Origin: Streptomyces sp. Ag109_O5-10
GTDB lineage: Bacteria > Actinomycetota > Actinomycetes > Streptomycetales > Streptomycetaceae
Reading direction: 5' to 3'
Assembly: GCF_900105755.1 (NCBI RefSeq)
Contig: NZ_FNTQ01000002.1
Coordinates: forward strand, 1 to 64,000
Length of the DNA stretch: 64,000 bases
Shown: piece after piece, positions 24,528 through 33,093 of the stretch
Numbering within the stretch: position 1 is the first letter of the stretch
Layout: every line of letters begins with the position of its first letter
Position numbers and translations under genes: made by a program
Notes under the pieces: generated by a model
Seen by the model: only the letters and a program-made list of their open reading frames with translations
Database searches by the model: none
What the model was told of the DNA's origin: nothing

Positions 24528-25013
24528 GTGAACAGCACCGACCCGACGAACCGCCCCTCTCCCCTGCGCGACGTCGCGCAGTCCCCGGAGGCAACTGCCC
24601 GATACCTGGCCGATGTTCAGCGGGTCCTGCTGGAGATCGGCGACAACCTGGAGCTCCTGGCCCGCGAGACCCGCGTGCACCTGCGGGGCACTCACCTGGA
24701 CGGGGACCACTGGGGTGAGGCCCGCTGGCGAGCCCTGCCGGTCGAGCGCTCCCTCCAGAGCGTGCTCAAGCGCGTGCACGGGCTCACCGCCGACCTGGAG
24801 AAGACCGCGTTCAAGCGGCACGCATTCTCCGAAAAGGTCAACAAGCTGCCGAAGGAAAGGCAGCAAAAGGCGCTGGAAAAGGCGCGAAAGAAGAATCCGC
24901 AGATCCAGGCCGCGCAGAATCCTTATCCGCAGGGTGGACAGCAGGCCCCCGGACATGGTTATAGTGGTCCTGCGTCCATTTACGACCTCGGACGGAACCG
25001 GGAATCCGCGTGA
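24528..25013 (+). CDS. Hypothetical protein of the transfer block, 161 aa
   Basis: GTG 24528 with CCAGGAGG upstream. Helical N-terminal half (TARYLADVQRVLLEIGDNLE), a basic middle (KERQQKALEKARKKNPQI), and a Gly/Pro/Gln tail. It overlaps the next gene by four bases (GTGA). Unrecognised; its basic patch suggests contact with nucleic acid. Confidence 0.6.
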   Translation: MNSTDPTNRPSPLRDVAQSPEATARYLADVQRVLLEIGDNLELLARETRVHLRGTHLDGDHWGEARWRALPVERSLQSVLKRVHGLTADLEKTAFKRHAFSEKVNKLPKERQQKALEKARKKNPQIQAAQNPYPQGGQQAPGHGYSGPASIYDLGRNRESA

Positions 25014-25243
25014 GCGGCCGCCCCCTTCTCCGGTCCGAAATCAAGGCGCATCGCTCCCATCAGCACCTGGTCGGCCAACGAGACAGATTCGTCCGAATTC
25101 ACGGCGAGGACCTCGGGGCCTTCTACTTTCTGGTGATGCTGATTCAGACGCTCGGGAAAAAGGCGCTGAAAAAGGGAGACGTTCAGAAGCTGCGGGCCAT
25201 CGCCCACGATCTGAACGCCGTCTACGCCAAGCACACCCAGTAA
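25010..25243 (+). CDS. Small hypothetical protein, 77 aa
   Basis: GTG 25010 overlaps the previous stop. The product is basic and helical (QTLGKKALKKGDVQKLRAIA) with His-rich starts (KAHRSHQHLVGQRDRF). Unrecognised; probably works with the protein encoded just upstream. Confidence 0.6.
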   Translation: MSGRPLLRSEIKAHRSHQHLVGQRDRFVRIHGEDLGAFYFLVMLIQTLGKKALKKGDVQKLRAIAHDLNAVYAKHTQ

Positions 25244-25253
25244 CCAGCCGCAC

Positions 25254-25298
25254 CCGCGGAAGGGGGCCGCCGCAGTCCGCGGCGGCCCCCTTCCGCGG
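25254..25298 (+). terminator. Perfect 20-bp hairpin
   Basis: CCGCGGAAGGGGGCCGCCGC with loop AGTCC and its full complement. It is the longest perfect hairpin in the transfer block and is followed by a GC-rich, not U-rich, sequence. Confidence 0.65.
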
Positions 25299-25400
25299 TT
25301 CCAACGCGCAGACGCGCAGGCACGCGCTCACGCAGGCGCGCACACGCGTACGCGAGGCAGTGACCCGACGTCAAGGCTTGATCGAGATTGGAGGTGAGCC

Positions 25401-27575
25401 GTGTCGGAGGACGACGAGAGCGCTGGAAGGCTGATCAATTTCCCCGCTCCGGACACGGTGCTGAACCGACCGCCCGACCTCGCGGACCCCAGCCGTCTTT
25501 TCCCCGCCCCGGACATTCCCCCGGAATCCGAGGAAGAGACCACGCTGGAAATCCCCCGTATTCCGGCGGCCCCGGACCCGAAGAATTACCTCCGCTCGGA
25601 TGGAATCCGGACCCCCGACCCGACTGACGGAGAGGAAGGAGAATACGAGGAAGGGGAATATGAGCAGCCCCGTTCTCTCGCCGATCGTCTCGGGGACTGG
25701 CTGGAACTCCGGCTGCACATCGCGCGGGAGCGCCACGACGGTGAGGCTGCATTCCGTGAGGCGGAAATCGCGCGGAAGGTCGCGCTTCTGGAGGCGCGGA
25801 CTTCACGTGAGACCAGCCTCGCCGAGGCGCACAACAAACTCCGTGCCGCGCACCTGAAAGCGCAGGCTTCCCGCACGGGCGGGTCCGGGTCCGGGCTGGG
25901 TGCGGACAAGGGCCGCGGCGGCGCATCCGGCCGGGGCGGCGGATCCGGTTCGGGGCGCGGCTCCAGCGGATCGTCCGGAGCTGGCGGCGGCAAGCCCGGC
26001 GGCGGCCGTGGCCCTGGCGGCGGTGGAGCAGGCCGCGGTTCGGCCCGCTCCCCGTCGGGCGGTTCCGGGGGCAAGGGCCCCGGGAGCGGCAAGGGCACGG
26101 GCGGCCGGGGGCCCGGCAACAGCGGTTCCGGCGGCCGGGGTTCCGGCGGCCGAGCCGATGGCGGCCGGAAGAACAGCGGCAACGGCTCCGGCTCCGGCGG
26201 GTCGAACAGGTCCGGCGGCCGTGGCCCCGGCGGCGGTGGCCCCGGTGGCGGGCGCGGCTCGGGCCGGGACCCGGCGGTCAGCCCACGCGCGGAACGGGCC
26301 CGCGGCCAGCAGGACCGCCGGGCTGCCCGCCAGGCCGCCCGTGATCAGCGGCGTGCTGACCGGCAGGCCGCCGGCCTGGCCGACCGCACCAAGGACCGCG
26401 ACCAGGAACGCGACCTGAGGCGGGGTGCGCAGGAGCGGACACAGCGCCGTAAGGAGAAGGCCGCCCGCCGCGCGGAGAAGGAACGCCGACGCGAGCGGGA
26501 GACGAAGGACGCTGCACGTTCGGCGGACCGCGAGGGCCGCACCACGTTCGGCGAGGCCGTCGCCGAGGAGGCGCAACGCCGCTGGGACAAGCGCCGCGCC
26601 GACGCCGACGGCAAACCGCAGGACGGCGCGGACAAGCCCCAGGACAAGGATGCGGGCGAGACCCCGCCGAAGGCGCAGGACAAGCCCTCTGGCGGGCCGT
26701 CAGACGGCCCTGCGGGCGGCGCGGGTGATCCTGGCCCGGACGCGGCCGGTAAGGCCCAGAACGGCCCTTCTGACGGCTCCGGCGACGGCCCGCACGAGGA
26801 GCGGGGGAAGCGGTCCTGGCGGGACTTCTTCGGCAAGCCCGCACCCGGCGAGGACGACGGCGGCACCGAGGGCGGTACCGGCAGCCCGTTCGGCCGGGAC
26901 CGTACGCCCCCGACGGCGGAATGGCCCGGCCGCCCGCCCCGGACCGGTACTCGCCCTCCCGGCGAGGACGACGTGGTCGACGCGGTCATCGTCGACGACC
27001 CCGGCGACCCCTTCGGAACGTGGCGGGCCCGCCGCGCCGGCCTCCCGCGCGCCCCGAGGAAGCGGCGCGAACCGTCCATCCCGCAGCAGGAGATCAAGCG
27101 GCCCGGCACCAGCCGGCCTGTCAGCAGTGAAGGGAGCACCGCCAGCGTGAGCAGCACGGAAGTCACCCGGCCGTCCGGGCAGGGCGGTCTGGCCGCTCAG
27201 CACCGCACGGACATCACGTTCGATGAGTTCCTGGTGCGGATGACGAACATCGCGCTCCAGGCCGCCGCCGACCAGGAGCGGGCCGAAACCCTCATGGAGG
27301 CCCTCGACAAGGTCGCCGACGCCCTGCGGGAGATGGCCGCCGACCTGATCGGTGACCACAACATCGACACCGCCGTCACCAGCCTGATCGCCGATCTCGC
27401 CGACGCAGCGGGCCGCATGAAGCGGCAGACCGAGGTCTGCGCGGCCGAATGCGGCATGGCCTTGGAGGCCGCCAAGATCGCAGCCCAGATCGTCGGCCGC
27501 GTCTACGGCCAGGACATGGCCGCCAAGGAAGAGGCCGGCCTCACGTACGCGTCGGCCGCCGCTCACCACGACTGA
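25401..27575 (+). CDS. Large low-complexity protein with helical C-terminal domain
   Basis: 724 residues, GTG 25401 after TGGAGG. Order: acidic N-terminus (about 1-90), a helical segment (ADRLGDWLELRLHIARERHD) reading into heptads, a Gly/Ser-rich tract (about 155-290), a highly basic Arg/Lys/Ala coiled stretch (about 290-420), an acidic/Pro region, and a folded helical C-terminus (FDEFLVRMTNIALQAAADQE, then GRVYGQDMAAKEEAG). The C-terminus resembles the next protein in style. It may be a DNA-binding scaffold of the transfer apparatus; no enzymatic motif is seen. Confidence 0.6.
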   Translation: MSEDDESAGRLINFPAPDTVLNRPPDLADPSRLFPAPDIPPESEEETTLEIPRIPAAPDPKNYLRSDGIRTPDPTDGEEGEYEEGEYEQPRSLADRLGDWLELRLHIARERHDGEAAFREAEIARKVALLEARTSRETSLAEAHNKLRAAHLKAQASRTGGSGSGLGADKGRGGASGRGGGSGSGRGSSGSSGAGGGKPGGGRGPGGGGAGRGSARSPSGGSGGKGPGSGKGTGGRGPGNSGSGGRGSGGRADGGRKNSGNGSGSGGSNRSGGRGPGGGGPGGGRGSGRDPAVSPRAERARGQQDRRAARQAARDQRRADRQAAGLADRTKDRDQERDLRRGAQERTQRRKEKAARRAEKERRRERETKDAARSADREGRTTFGEAVAEEAQRRWDKRRADADGKPQDGADKPQDKDAGETPPKAQDKPSGGPSDGPAGGAGDPGPDAAGKAQNGPSDGSGDGPHEERGKRSWRDFFGKPAPGEDDGGTEGGTGSPFGRDRTPPTAEWPGRPPRTGTRPPGEDDVVDAVIVDDPGDPFGTWRARRAGLPRAPRKRREPSIPQQEIKRPGTSRPVSSEGSTASVSSTEVTRPSGQGGLAAQHRTDITFDEFLVRMTNIALQAAADQERAETLMEALDKVADALREMAADLIGDHNIDTAVTSLIADLADAAGRMKRQTEVCAAECGMALEAAKIAAQIVGRVYGQDMAAKEEAGLTYASAAAHHD

Positions 27576-27594
27576 GCACACGACAAGGACCCTG

Positions 27595-28023
27595 ATGAGC
27601 GACCTCGAACCCAGCAGCCCGGGCAGCAGCACGAGCGCCGCGCCCGCTCCGGCCGACGACGACAACCGCTACAAGGCCGTCCAGGCCAAACTCGGCGCCC
27701 TCGCCGCCGCCCTGGATTGCGCGGGCAGCGACCTGGAAACCCTGGTGCGCAGCATCAAGGAGAACGCGCAGTTCGCCGAGGACATTGCCGCCGACATCGC
27801 CAACGCCGGCCTCGACCCGACGCACGTCGACCTCGCTTCCAACGTCGGCGCCGCGCTCGGCGGCGCCGGACAGCAGGTGCACAAGCTGCAGAGCACCGCG
27901 CAGGAGACCGCCGACCTCGCCTACAGCGCCCGCAGCACCCACTCCAAGCTGTACGCCGGTCTGGACGAACTCCGCTCCAACCGGCGCGAGAAGACACCCC
28001 GGCCCGGGTTCTTCAACCGCTGA
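27595..28023 (+). CDS. Hypothetical helical protein upstream of the transfer ATPase
   Basis: 142 residues with a disordered Ser/Ala/Pro start and a long amphipathic helical body (KLGALAAALDCAGSDLETLV, then QETADLAYSARSTHSKLY). No recognised motif. Its position directly before the TraB-like ATPase suggests it assists it. Confidence 0.6.
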   Translation: MSDLEPSSPGSSTSAAPAPADDDNRYKAVQAKLGALAAALDCAGSDLETLVRSIKENAQFAEDIAADIANAGLDPTHVDLASNVGAALGGAGQQVHKLQSTAQETADLAYSARSTHSKLYAGLDELRSNRREKTPRPGFFNR

Positions 28024-28049
28024 CCCCCCACTCCCCAACCCACCCCGCC

Positions 28050-28082
28050 ACGGGCGGCCCCGCACACCGCGGGGCCGCCCGT
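28050..28082 (+). terminator. Intergenic hairpin, 14-bp perfect stem
   Basis: ACGGGCGGCCCCGC, loop ACACC, GCGGGGCCGCCCGT, ending 25 bases before the transfer ATPase gene, whose ribosome binding site (CGGAG) follows. Confidence 0.55.
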
Positions 28083-28107
28083 CCTGCTTGCCCCGAACGG
28101 AGATCCG

Positions 28108-30258
28108 GTGACCACGCCGCGCAGTGTCACGCTCGAACGCCTCGCCTACACCCTCGCCGCGCCCGCGCTGGCCGTGGCCCCGAACCTCTACCCCGACAGC
28201 CCCGTCAACCAGGTCATCCAACTCGCAGGCGTCGCCGGACTCGGCGGCTGGCTGTTGGCCGCCAAGAGCGATGAGCCCGGCGCCGGACGCAAGATCCTGC
28301 GCTGGTCCCCGCTGGTCCTGGCCGCCGCCGTCGACGTCGCCGCCGCACACACCCCCGGCTTCGGTCCGTACTGGATGGACGGCCTGCTTGCCGCCGGATG
28401 GGCGGCGGCCGGCTGGCTGGTGATGCCGTTCTCCCGGCACGCCCGCCGCCGCCACCGCCCCGCCCTCGCCACCCCAGCCCCGCAGCTGGCGCCCGCCGCA
28501 CCCGAGCCCGAGCAGCAGGGCCCGGCAGCGCCGGACGACGGCGCGAACCTGCTCACCCGCGAGACCCGGATGCTGTGGGAGAACGCCGGGAACCCCGCCC
28601 GCACCCACATCGTCAAGGCCGTCCCGCACCCGGGCATGCCCCACGACCTGACCCTCCTGCTGCGCGCCGTGGAGACCGGCCGCCCCATCACCGGCCTCAC
28701 GGAGGCCGCCGTCGCCGCCGCGTTCGGGGTGTCCTCCCAGGACGTCGTCCTCGCAGACGTCGCCGTCCAGAGCGGACGGCAGGGCGGCCCGGGATGGATG
28801 GAAGTTCACATCACCCCCGACGCCAACGCCCGGCGCCGCACCGCACCCACCGCCCGTGAACAGTGGGCCGACCGGGTCGCCGGACCCAAGGGCGGCGCTC
28901 CCGGCTCCGAACTGGTCCACAAGAGCCGCGACAAGGAACGAGGCGTCACGTTCTACCGGGCGAAGATGACCGACACCACCGACACCCCGCGCATCGACCT
29001 CGCCAAGGTCTGCCGCGCGCTGAACCTGCCCGAGGACGACTCCTGCGCGTTCGTCCTCATCGACGGAGCCGAGTTCCTGATCAGCATTTTCGACCGGCCG
29101 CCGCTGTCGCAGATCTTCCCCGCCACCCGCGAGCTGCTCACCCCGGACGCCAAGGGCATGTACGTGTGCGGTTTCACCATCACCGGCCAGCCGGTGAAGA
29201 CCATGGTGTACCAGCACGACAAGAACGCCGCGGCGCACGGCCTGACCCTCGGGGTCAGCCGGTCCGGCAAGACGCAGTTTTTCGCAATCCACATGGCCGC
29301 GCAGTCCCTGGACGGACAGGTGGTGTGGCTGGGCACCGTCCGCAAGGACGAGAAGACCAGCGTGCTCGGCCGGTACATCGACCGGCAGGGCTCGAACGCG
29401 CTGTGGATGGCCCGCTCGCTGCGGGCGGCGAAGGCGCTGTGCGAGATCAGGGCGGAGATGCCCTGGCCGCACGACGGCCAGCCGCACGACTATAAGCCGG
29501 GCGACCCGCGCTGCCCCTACCGGCAGCTCAACGTCTACGGCGACGAGTTCATGACCGCGGCGCAGGACGCGGACTTCGGCGAGTTCATCCAGAAGGACGG
29601 CGAGGACCTCACTGTCACCGGGCTGAAGTACGGCATCGGCTTCAACCCGGCAGGCCAGTCGCCGTTCGCGCACAACGGGTTCTCCACTGAGATGAAGGAC
29701 AACCTGCGGCAGAACTCGAGGCCGGTCATCTTCAACATGGGTTCGCCCGGCGCCACCCGCAAGGCGGCGGAGGGCACCATGGAGAACGCCTACGACGTGC
29801 CGACCATCCCGGCCCGCTACTCCCGCAGCGAGGGTTCCGCGATCGAGCGGGCCATGCGAGGCGAGGCCGACCCGGAGAACGGCGTCTCCACGGGCGGCGT
29901 CGCCGTCATCGTCCTCGACAACGGCCGCGCCGTCCTGATGCGGTCGCTGTACGCGGACTTCGACACCGACCTCTCCGAGCTGTTCCCCAGCGAGGTCACC
30001 CGGCTCACCGACTACGAGATCAGCGAGCTGGAAAAGCGCGGCCTGTGGTTCGACTGGAACGAGCCCATGCGGCCCGGCGAGTTCTGGCCCGAGCCCGACG
30101 AGGACGGCGGCCACGGCAACTCCCGCCGCCGCGGCGGGAGCGGCGGGGGAGGCGGCAAGGGCGACGGCAAGCCCGGAGCCGAGTCCAGCAGCCGCACGCC
30201 GAAGGTCACTTCAACCCGCCAGGCACTGGACGCCATCAAGTCCCTCAACAACACCTGA
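28108..30258 (+). CDS. TraB/FtsK-like conjugal DNA-translocating ATPase
   Basis: 716 residues. Two or three hydrophobic segments at the N-terminus (about 30-115: LAGVAGLGGWLLAA, GLLAAGWAAAGWLVMPF) anchor it, followed by an Ala/Pro linker and a RecA-like motor with Walker A GVSRSGKT near 381-388 and Walker B NVYGDEF near 474. The C-terminus is Gly-rich then basic. In Streptomyces one FtsK-like hexamer (TraB) moves double-stranded plasmid DNA into the recipient, which is the expected role here. It recognises short direct repeats (clt/TRS), for which the GTTTCG arrays at 22621-22837 are a candidate. Confidence 0.8.
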   Translation: MTTPRSVTLERLAYTLAAPALAVAPNLYPDSPVNQVIQLAGVAGLGGWLLAAKSDEPGAGRKILRWSPLVLAAAVDVAAAHTPGFGPYWMDGLLAAGWAAAGWLVMPFSRHARRRHRPALATPAPQLAPAAPEPEQQGPAAPDDGANLLTRETRMLWENAGNPARTHIVKAVPHPGMPHDLTLLLRAVETGRPITGLTEAAVAAAFGVSSQDVVLADVAVQSGRQGGPGWMEVHITPDANARRRTAPTAREQWADRVAGPKGGAPGSELVHKSRDKERGVTFYRAKMTDTTDTPRIDLAKVCRALNLPEDDSCAFVLIDGAEFLISIFDRPPLSQIFPATRELLTPDAKGMYVCGFTITGQPVKTMVYQHDKNAAAHGLTLGVSRSGKTQFFAIHMAAQSLDGQVVWLGTVRKDEKTSVLGRYIDRQGSNALWMARSLRAAKALCEIRAEMPWPHDGQPHDYKPGDPRCPYRQLNVYGDEFMTAAQDADFGEFIQKDGEDLTVTGLKYGIGFNPAGQSPFAHNGFSTEMKDNLRQNSRPVIFNMGSPGATRKAAEGTMENAYDVPTIPARYSRSEGSAIERAMRGEADPENGVSTGGVAVIVLDNGRAVLMRSLYADFDTDLSELFPSEVTRLTDYEISELEKRGLWFDWNEPMRPGEFWPEPDEDGGHGNSRRRGGSGGGGGKGDGKPGAESSSRTPKVTSTRQALDAIKSLNNT

Positions 30259-30270
30259 CCCCTCCCCTCT

Positions 30271-30305
30271 GCGCCCTCCCCCGCCTTTCTGGCCGGGGAG
30301 GGCGC
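30271..30305 (+). terminator. Intergenic hairpin, 11-bp perfect stem
   Basis: GCGCCCTCCCC and GGGGAGGGCGC flank a 13-base loop, between the transfer ATPase and the next gene. Confidence 0.5.
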
Positions 30306-30335
30306 GCCCGCTCCTGCCCCGGATGGAGACTCGCC

Positions 30336-30836
30336 GTGACGTACGACCCCACCACCCAGCCCCTGTCCCCCGCCGCCGCGGCCGCTGAAGCCGAACGGCT
30401 GATCGCCGAGGCCTACCGCCCCGACACGCCCCCGCCCGTCCCGGCCGTGACGTCCTACCGGGACACCAACCCGCTCCCCGCGTACGGCAGCACCCCGCCC
30501 GTCGCACAGCAGGGCCGCCCGCCCATGAGCCAACGCGCCGTCGACGTCAGCACCGTCATGCTGGCCGGGAGCGTCGCCTCGGTCCCCGTCGGCGGGATCA
30601 CCTGCCTGGTCCTGTGGACCCTGGACGCCGTCAACCCGGTAAACCTCGCCATCGGCGGACTCACCCCGGTCGCGATCCTGCTCGCCGCCGGCGCCCTGCT
30701 GAGCCGCCTCAAGGGAGTCCACACCGAGCACCACCACCACTACTCCGGCCCGGTCCACCAGGACCTCAGCACCACCACCACGAACACCGCCAAGGGCGTG
30801 CTCGCCGTCAACCGCAGCCGCCACGACAGCCGCTGA
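30336..30836 (+). CDS. Two-helix membrane protein, spread-protein-like
   Basis: 166 residues, GTG 30336 with GGATGGAG upstream. A disordered Pro-rich N-terminal third is followed by two membrane helices (VMLAGSVASVPVGGITCLVLW and AIGGLTPVAILLAAGALL, each quoted in part) and a His/Thr-rich tail (HTEHHHHYSGP). Small membrane proteins downstream of traB in Streptomyces plasmids often serve in spread (Spd); this is inferred from position and topology. Confidence 0.6.
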   Translation: MTYDPTTQPLSPAAAAAEAERLIAEAYRPDTPPPVPAVTSYRDTNPLPAYGSTPPVAQQGRPPMSQRAVDVSTVMLAGSVASVPVGGITCLVLWTLDAVNPVNLAIGGLTPVAILLAAGALLSRLKGVHTEHHHHYSGPVHQDLSTTTTNTAKGVLAVNRSRHDSR

Positions 30837-30948
30837 TCCGGGCACCCCGCCCGGCCCTCGCCCTCTGCCCCGGCGGGCGGGCGAGGACCGGACAGGCCGC
30901 CCGGCCTCACGCACCACCACCCCGCCCCCTCAACAGAACGGAGAACCC

Positions 30949-31170
30949 GTGGCCGTCATAGGCGTGCTGACGGAGCCGACCCCGCCGACCTGGTGGAAAG
31001 CGAACCGGCACAAGGTCTACGGCGTCGCCGGACTGCTGATCGGCTACTGGATCGGCAGCCACCTGCACGCCGCCCCCGGCCAGCCGGAGCAGCCACGGCC
31101 GGCCCACAGCACCCCCGCGCCGACCACGCCCGGCCCGCAGCGCACGCACGCGGCCCCCGCCCATCCCTGA
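30949..31170 (+). CDS. Small single-helix membrane protein
   Basis: 73 residues, GTG 30949 with ACGGAG upstream. One membrane helix (VYGVAGLLIGYWIGSHL) precedes a Pro/Ala/His-rich tail. Unrecognised; probably spread-related by position. Confidence 0.6.
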   Translation: MAVIGVLTEPTPPTWWKANRHKVYGVAGLLIGYWIGSHLHAAPGQPEQPRPAHSTPAPTTPGPQRTHAAPAHP

Positions 31171-31182
31171 CCCGGTTACCGC

Positions 31183-31221
31183 CCGCGCCCCCGCCGACCA
31201 TCAAGGCCGGCGGGGGCGCGG
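31183..31221 (+). terminator. Intergenic hairpin, 14-bp perfect stem
   Basis: CCGCGCCCCCGCCG and CGGCGGGGGCGCGG around an 11-base loop. Confidence 0.5.
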
Positions 31222-31252
31222 CCTGTTCACCGACGCCCGGAGGAACCCGACC

Positions 31253-31360
31253 GTGCTCATTCCCCGCCCGCGCCGCCGGATCGGCCGGCCCCGCCCGCAG
31301 CGCCCCGGCCCCCGCTACCCGCACCGCCCGCTGCCACTGCCCGCCACCTGGAGGCGGTGA
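31253..31360 (+). CDS. Very small basic Arg/Pro-rich peptide, 35 aa
   Basis: GTG 31253 with CGGAGG upstream; its TGA overlaps the ATG of the next gene (TGATG). The peptide is nearly all Arg, Pro and Gly. Good ribosome binding site and coupling argue that it is translated, perhaps mainly to load ribosomes on the next gene. Confidence 0.4.
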   Translation: MLIPRPRRRIGRPRPQRPGPRYPHRPLPLPATWRR

Positions 31361-31824
31361 TGCCGCGCACCAGGAAGCACCGCCGCCGTGACGAGACAGT
31401 GCGGTTACTGCGCGGCGCGCAGGGACTGCCGGAGTACGACCGGGGCGCCTGCCCCGACCACCTCCTCACCCGCCGCCAGCTCCGGGACCGCGCCCTGGCC
31501 AAGGGCGGACAGGAACCGGTCGGCATCCTGCGCTGCGCTCACTGCCGCTACACCCCGCAGTGGTCATGCCGACATCCCATGCGCGGCTACCTGTACGACG
31601 TGCACCAGGCCGTGCCCAAGCGGATTCCGACGCTCGCGCAGGAGTGGGCGCTGGACCGTGCGATGGCCGCCAGGCAAACGTGCCCCGGTCCGTGTGGCCG
31701 CCGGTACATCTACTGCCTCCCGCTCAAGACGCTCGGCACGTGCCTGGAGTGCCACGACGGCACCCCGGCCGACCCGACCACCTACACCCTGCCCGCGGCC
31801 GCCGCCCACCGGCTCGCCGCCTGA
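31360..31824 (+). CDS. RRQRL-motif-type zinc-binding protein
   Basis: 154 residues. LLTRRQLRDRALAKGGQEPV near residue 35 matches the signature after which this Streptomyces family is named, and three cysteine pairs follow (CAHC, CPGPC, CLECHDG), suggesting two zinc sites. YLYDVHQAVPKRIPTLAQEW is a conserved-looking linker. The role is unknown, but members recur in Streptomyces plasmids next to spread and transfer genes. It is translationally coupled to the small peptide upstream. Confidence 0.7.
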   Translation: MPRTRKHRRRDETVRLLRGAQGLPEYDRGACPDHLLTRRQLRDRALAKGGQEPVGILRCAHCRYTPQWSCRHPMRGYLYDVHQAVPKRIPTLAQEWALDRAMAARQTCPGPCGRRYIYCLPLKTLGTCLECHDGTPADPTTYTLPAAAAHRLAA

Positions 31825-31844
31825 CCCGAGAGGACACCCCGCCC

Positions 31845-32324
31845 GTGACGACTCTGCCAGACACTGGTCCCGCGACGTCATACACCCTGGACCAGGCCCT
31901 GGACGACGCGGTCCGCGACACCGACGCGAAGATCAGCCGCACCGACAGCAAGGCCTCGCTGTTACTGGCGTTCGTCGGTGCCGTCCTCGCCGGACTCGGC
32001 TCCCTCGTAGACGACCACCTGCCGGTCCTGACCGCCATGGCCGGCGGCCTCGCCGTCCTCGCCCTGGCGCTCGCGGCCGTCCTGCTGCTCCTGGTCGTCC
32101 GGCCCCGTCTGTCCGGTGCCGACCGCGCCTCGTTCCCGTACTGGGCCCGCCTGCTGGACGACCAGCTGATCCTCACAAGCATGACCGGCGACACCCGCGC
32201 CGCCCGCATCCGCGTCATGTCCCGCATCGCCGTCCGCAAGTTCGTCGTGCTGCGCCGCGCGGTCGACCTGATCCTGCTCGCCCTGTTCCTGCTCGCGCTC
32301 GCCGCCGCCGGCCTCGCCCTGTAG
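31845..32324 (+). CDS. PycTM-type (Pycsar effector-like) membrane protein
   Basis: 159 residues, GTG 31845 with GAGAGGA upstream. A helical N-terminus ends in ISRTDSKASLLLAFVGAVLA, the Asp-Ser/Thr-Lys-Ala entry into the first membrane helix that marks the Pycsar effector/PycTM family. Three hydrophobic helices lie at about 37-55, 61-84 and 139-157, with a polar cytosolic segment between containing FPYWARLLDD and RIRVMSRIAVRKFVVLRRAV. In Pycsar and CBASS defence such proteins sense a cyclic nucleotide and damage the membrane. Here the partner cyclase would be the GGDEF protein encoded 91 bp downstream. A transfer-related role is the alternative. Confidence 0.7.
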   Translation: MTTLPDTGPATSYTLDQALDDAVRDTDAKISRTDSKASLLLAFVGAVLAGLGSLVDDHLPVLTAMAGGLAVLALALAAVLLLLVVRPRLSGADRASFPYWARLLDDQLILTSMTGDTRAARIRVMSRIAVRKFVVLRRAVDLILLALFLLALAAAGLAL

Positions 32325-32415
32325 ATCCGCCCCGGGGCAGACGTCACGGCGTCCAAACACATGCGCCTGCCCCGGGCCTTCCCACCCCGTACGAAACGAG
32401 AGGGAGAGCCCAAGT

Positions 32416-33093
32416 ATGACCCCCGCCTTACGCGTTCACGCCCGGATCGGGCACCGCGCACTCCTGGTCACCGCCGCCGCCCTGCCGCTGACCGGCTGGA
32501 CCGTCCACGCGTACACGCTGCACCGGCAGCTCGCTGCGTCACGCCGTGACCCGCTCACCGGTCTGCTGCGCCGCGACACCTACACCGCCCGCGCCCACCG
32601 GATCCTCGCCCGCCACGGCGGCACCGCCGTCGTGGTCCTGGTCGACGTCGACCACTTCAAGGCCGTCAACGACACGTTCGGGCACGCCGCCGGAGACGCC
32701 GTCCTCGCCGCAACCGCGGACCGGCTCACCGCGTGGGCGGGCCCGCACGCATCTGCCGGCCGCCTCGGCGGCGACGAATTCGCAGTCGTCCTGCAGCTGG
32801 ACGTCGCCGCCCGCGGCCGCCGCTTCGAGCAGCTGCTGCGCGTACTCCACACCCCGGTCGTCCTGGACGACGGCCGCACCGTCGACGTCGCCGTCTCCGT
32901 CGGGGCCGCCGCCCCCGACGCGATCGGCACCCGCGACCTGAGCGCGCTGCAGCGGGCCGCCGACGCGGCGCTGTACGCGGGCAAGCACTCCGGCCGCGTC
33001 ACCTTTGCGGGTCCCGAGCACACCGCCGTCCCGGCCGTCAACGGCCGTCGCGCCGGCCGCCCGGGCACCGCGACGTGGGGGAGGGCGGCATGA
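32416..33093 (+). CDS. GGDEF-domain nucleotide cyclase, membrane-anchored
   Basis: 225 residues. One membrane helix (about 14-31) precedes a GGDEF domain that starts with the usual RDPLTGLLRRDTY (44-56). The metal-binding DVDHFKAVNDTFGHAAGD (77-94) and active-site loop RLGGDEF (116-122) are intact, so catalysis is expected. The product may be c-di-GMP, or another cyclic dinucleotide since the substrate pocket was not checked. The RxxD inhibitory site usually found just before GGDEF is absent. No sensor domain is present. It overlaps the next gene by four bases and follows the PycTM-like gene by 91 bp. Confidence 0.85.
   Translation: MTPALRVHARIGHRALLVTAAALPLTGWTVHAYTLHRQLAASRRDPLTGLLRRDTYTARAHRILARHGGTAVVVLVDVDHFKAVNDTFGHAAGDAVLAATADRLTAWAGPHASAGRLGGDEFAVVLQLDVAARGRRFEQLLRVLHTPVVLDDGRTVDVAVSVGAAAPDAIGTRDLSALQRAADAALYAGKHSGRVTFAGPEHTAVPAVNGRRAGRPGTATWGRAA

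Noticed and set aside
22202..24538. A 778-codon minus-strand frame
   Set aside because: Antisense to the DUF2637 coiled-coil gene; low-complexity Gly/Leu sequence with no motif.
27541..30114. An 857-codon minus-strand frame
   Set aside because: Antisense to the TraB-like ATPase, which has intact Walker motifs; the frame has no recognisable domain.
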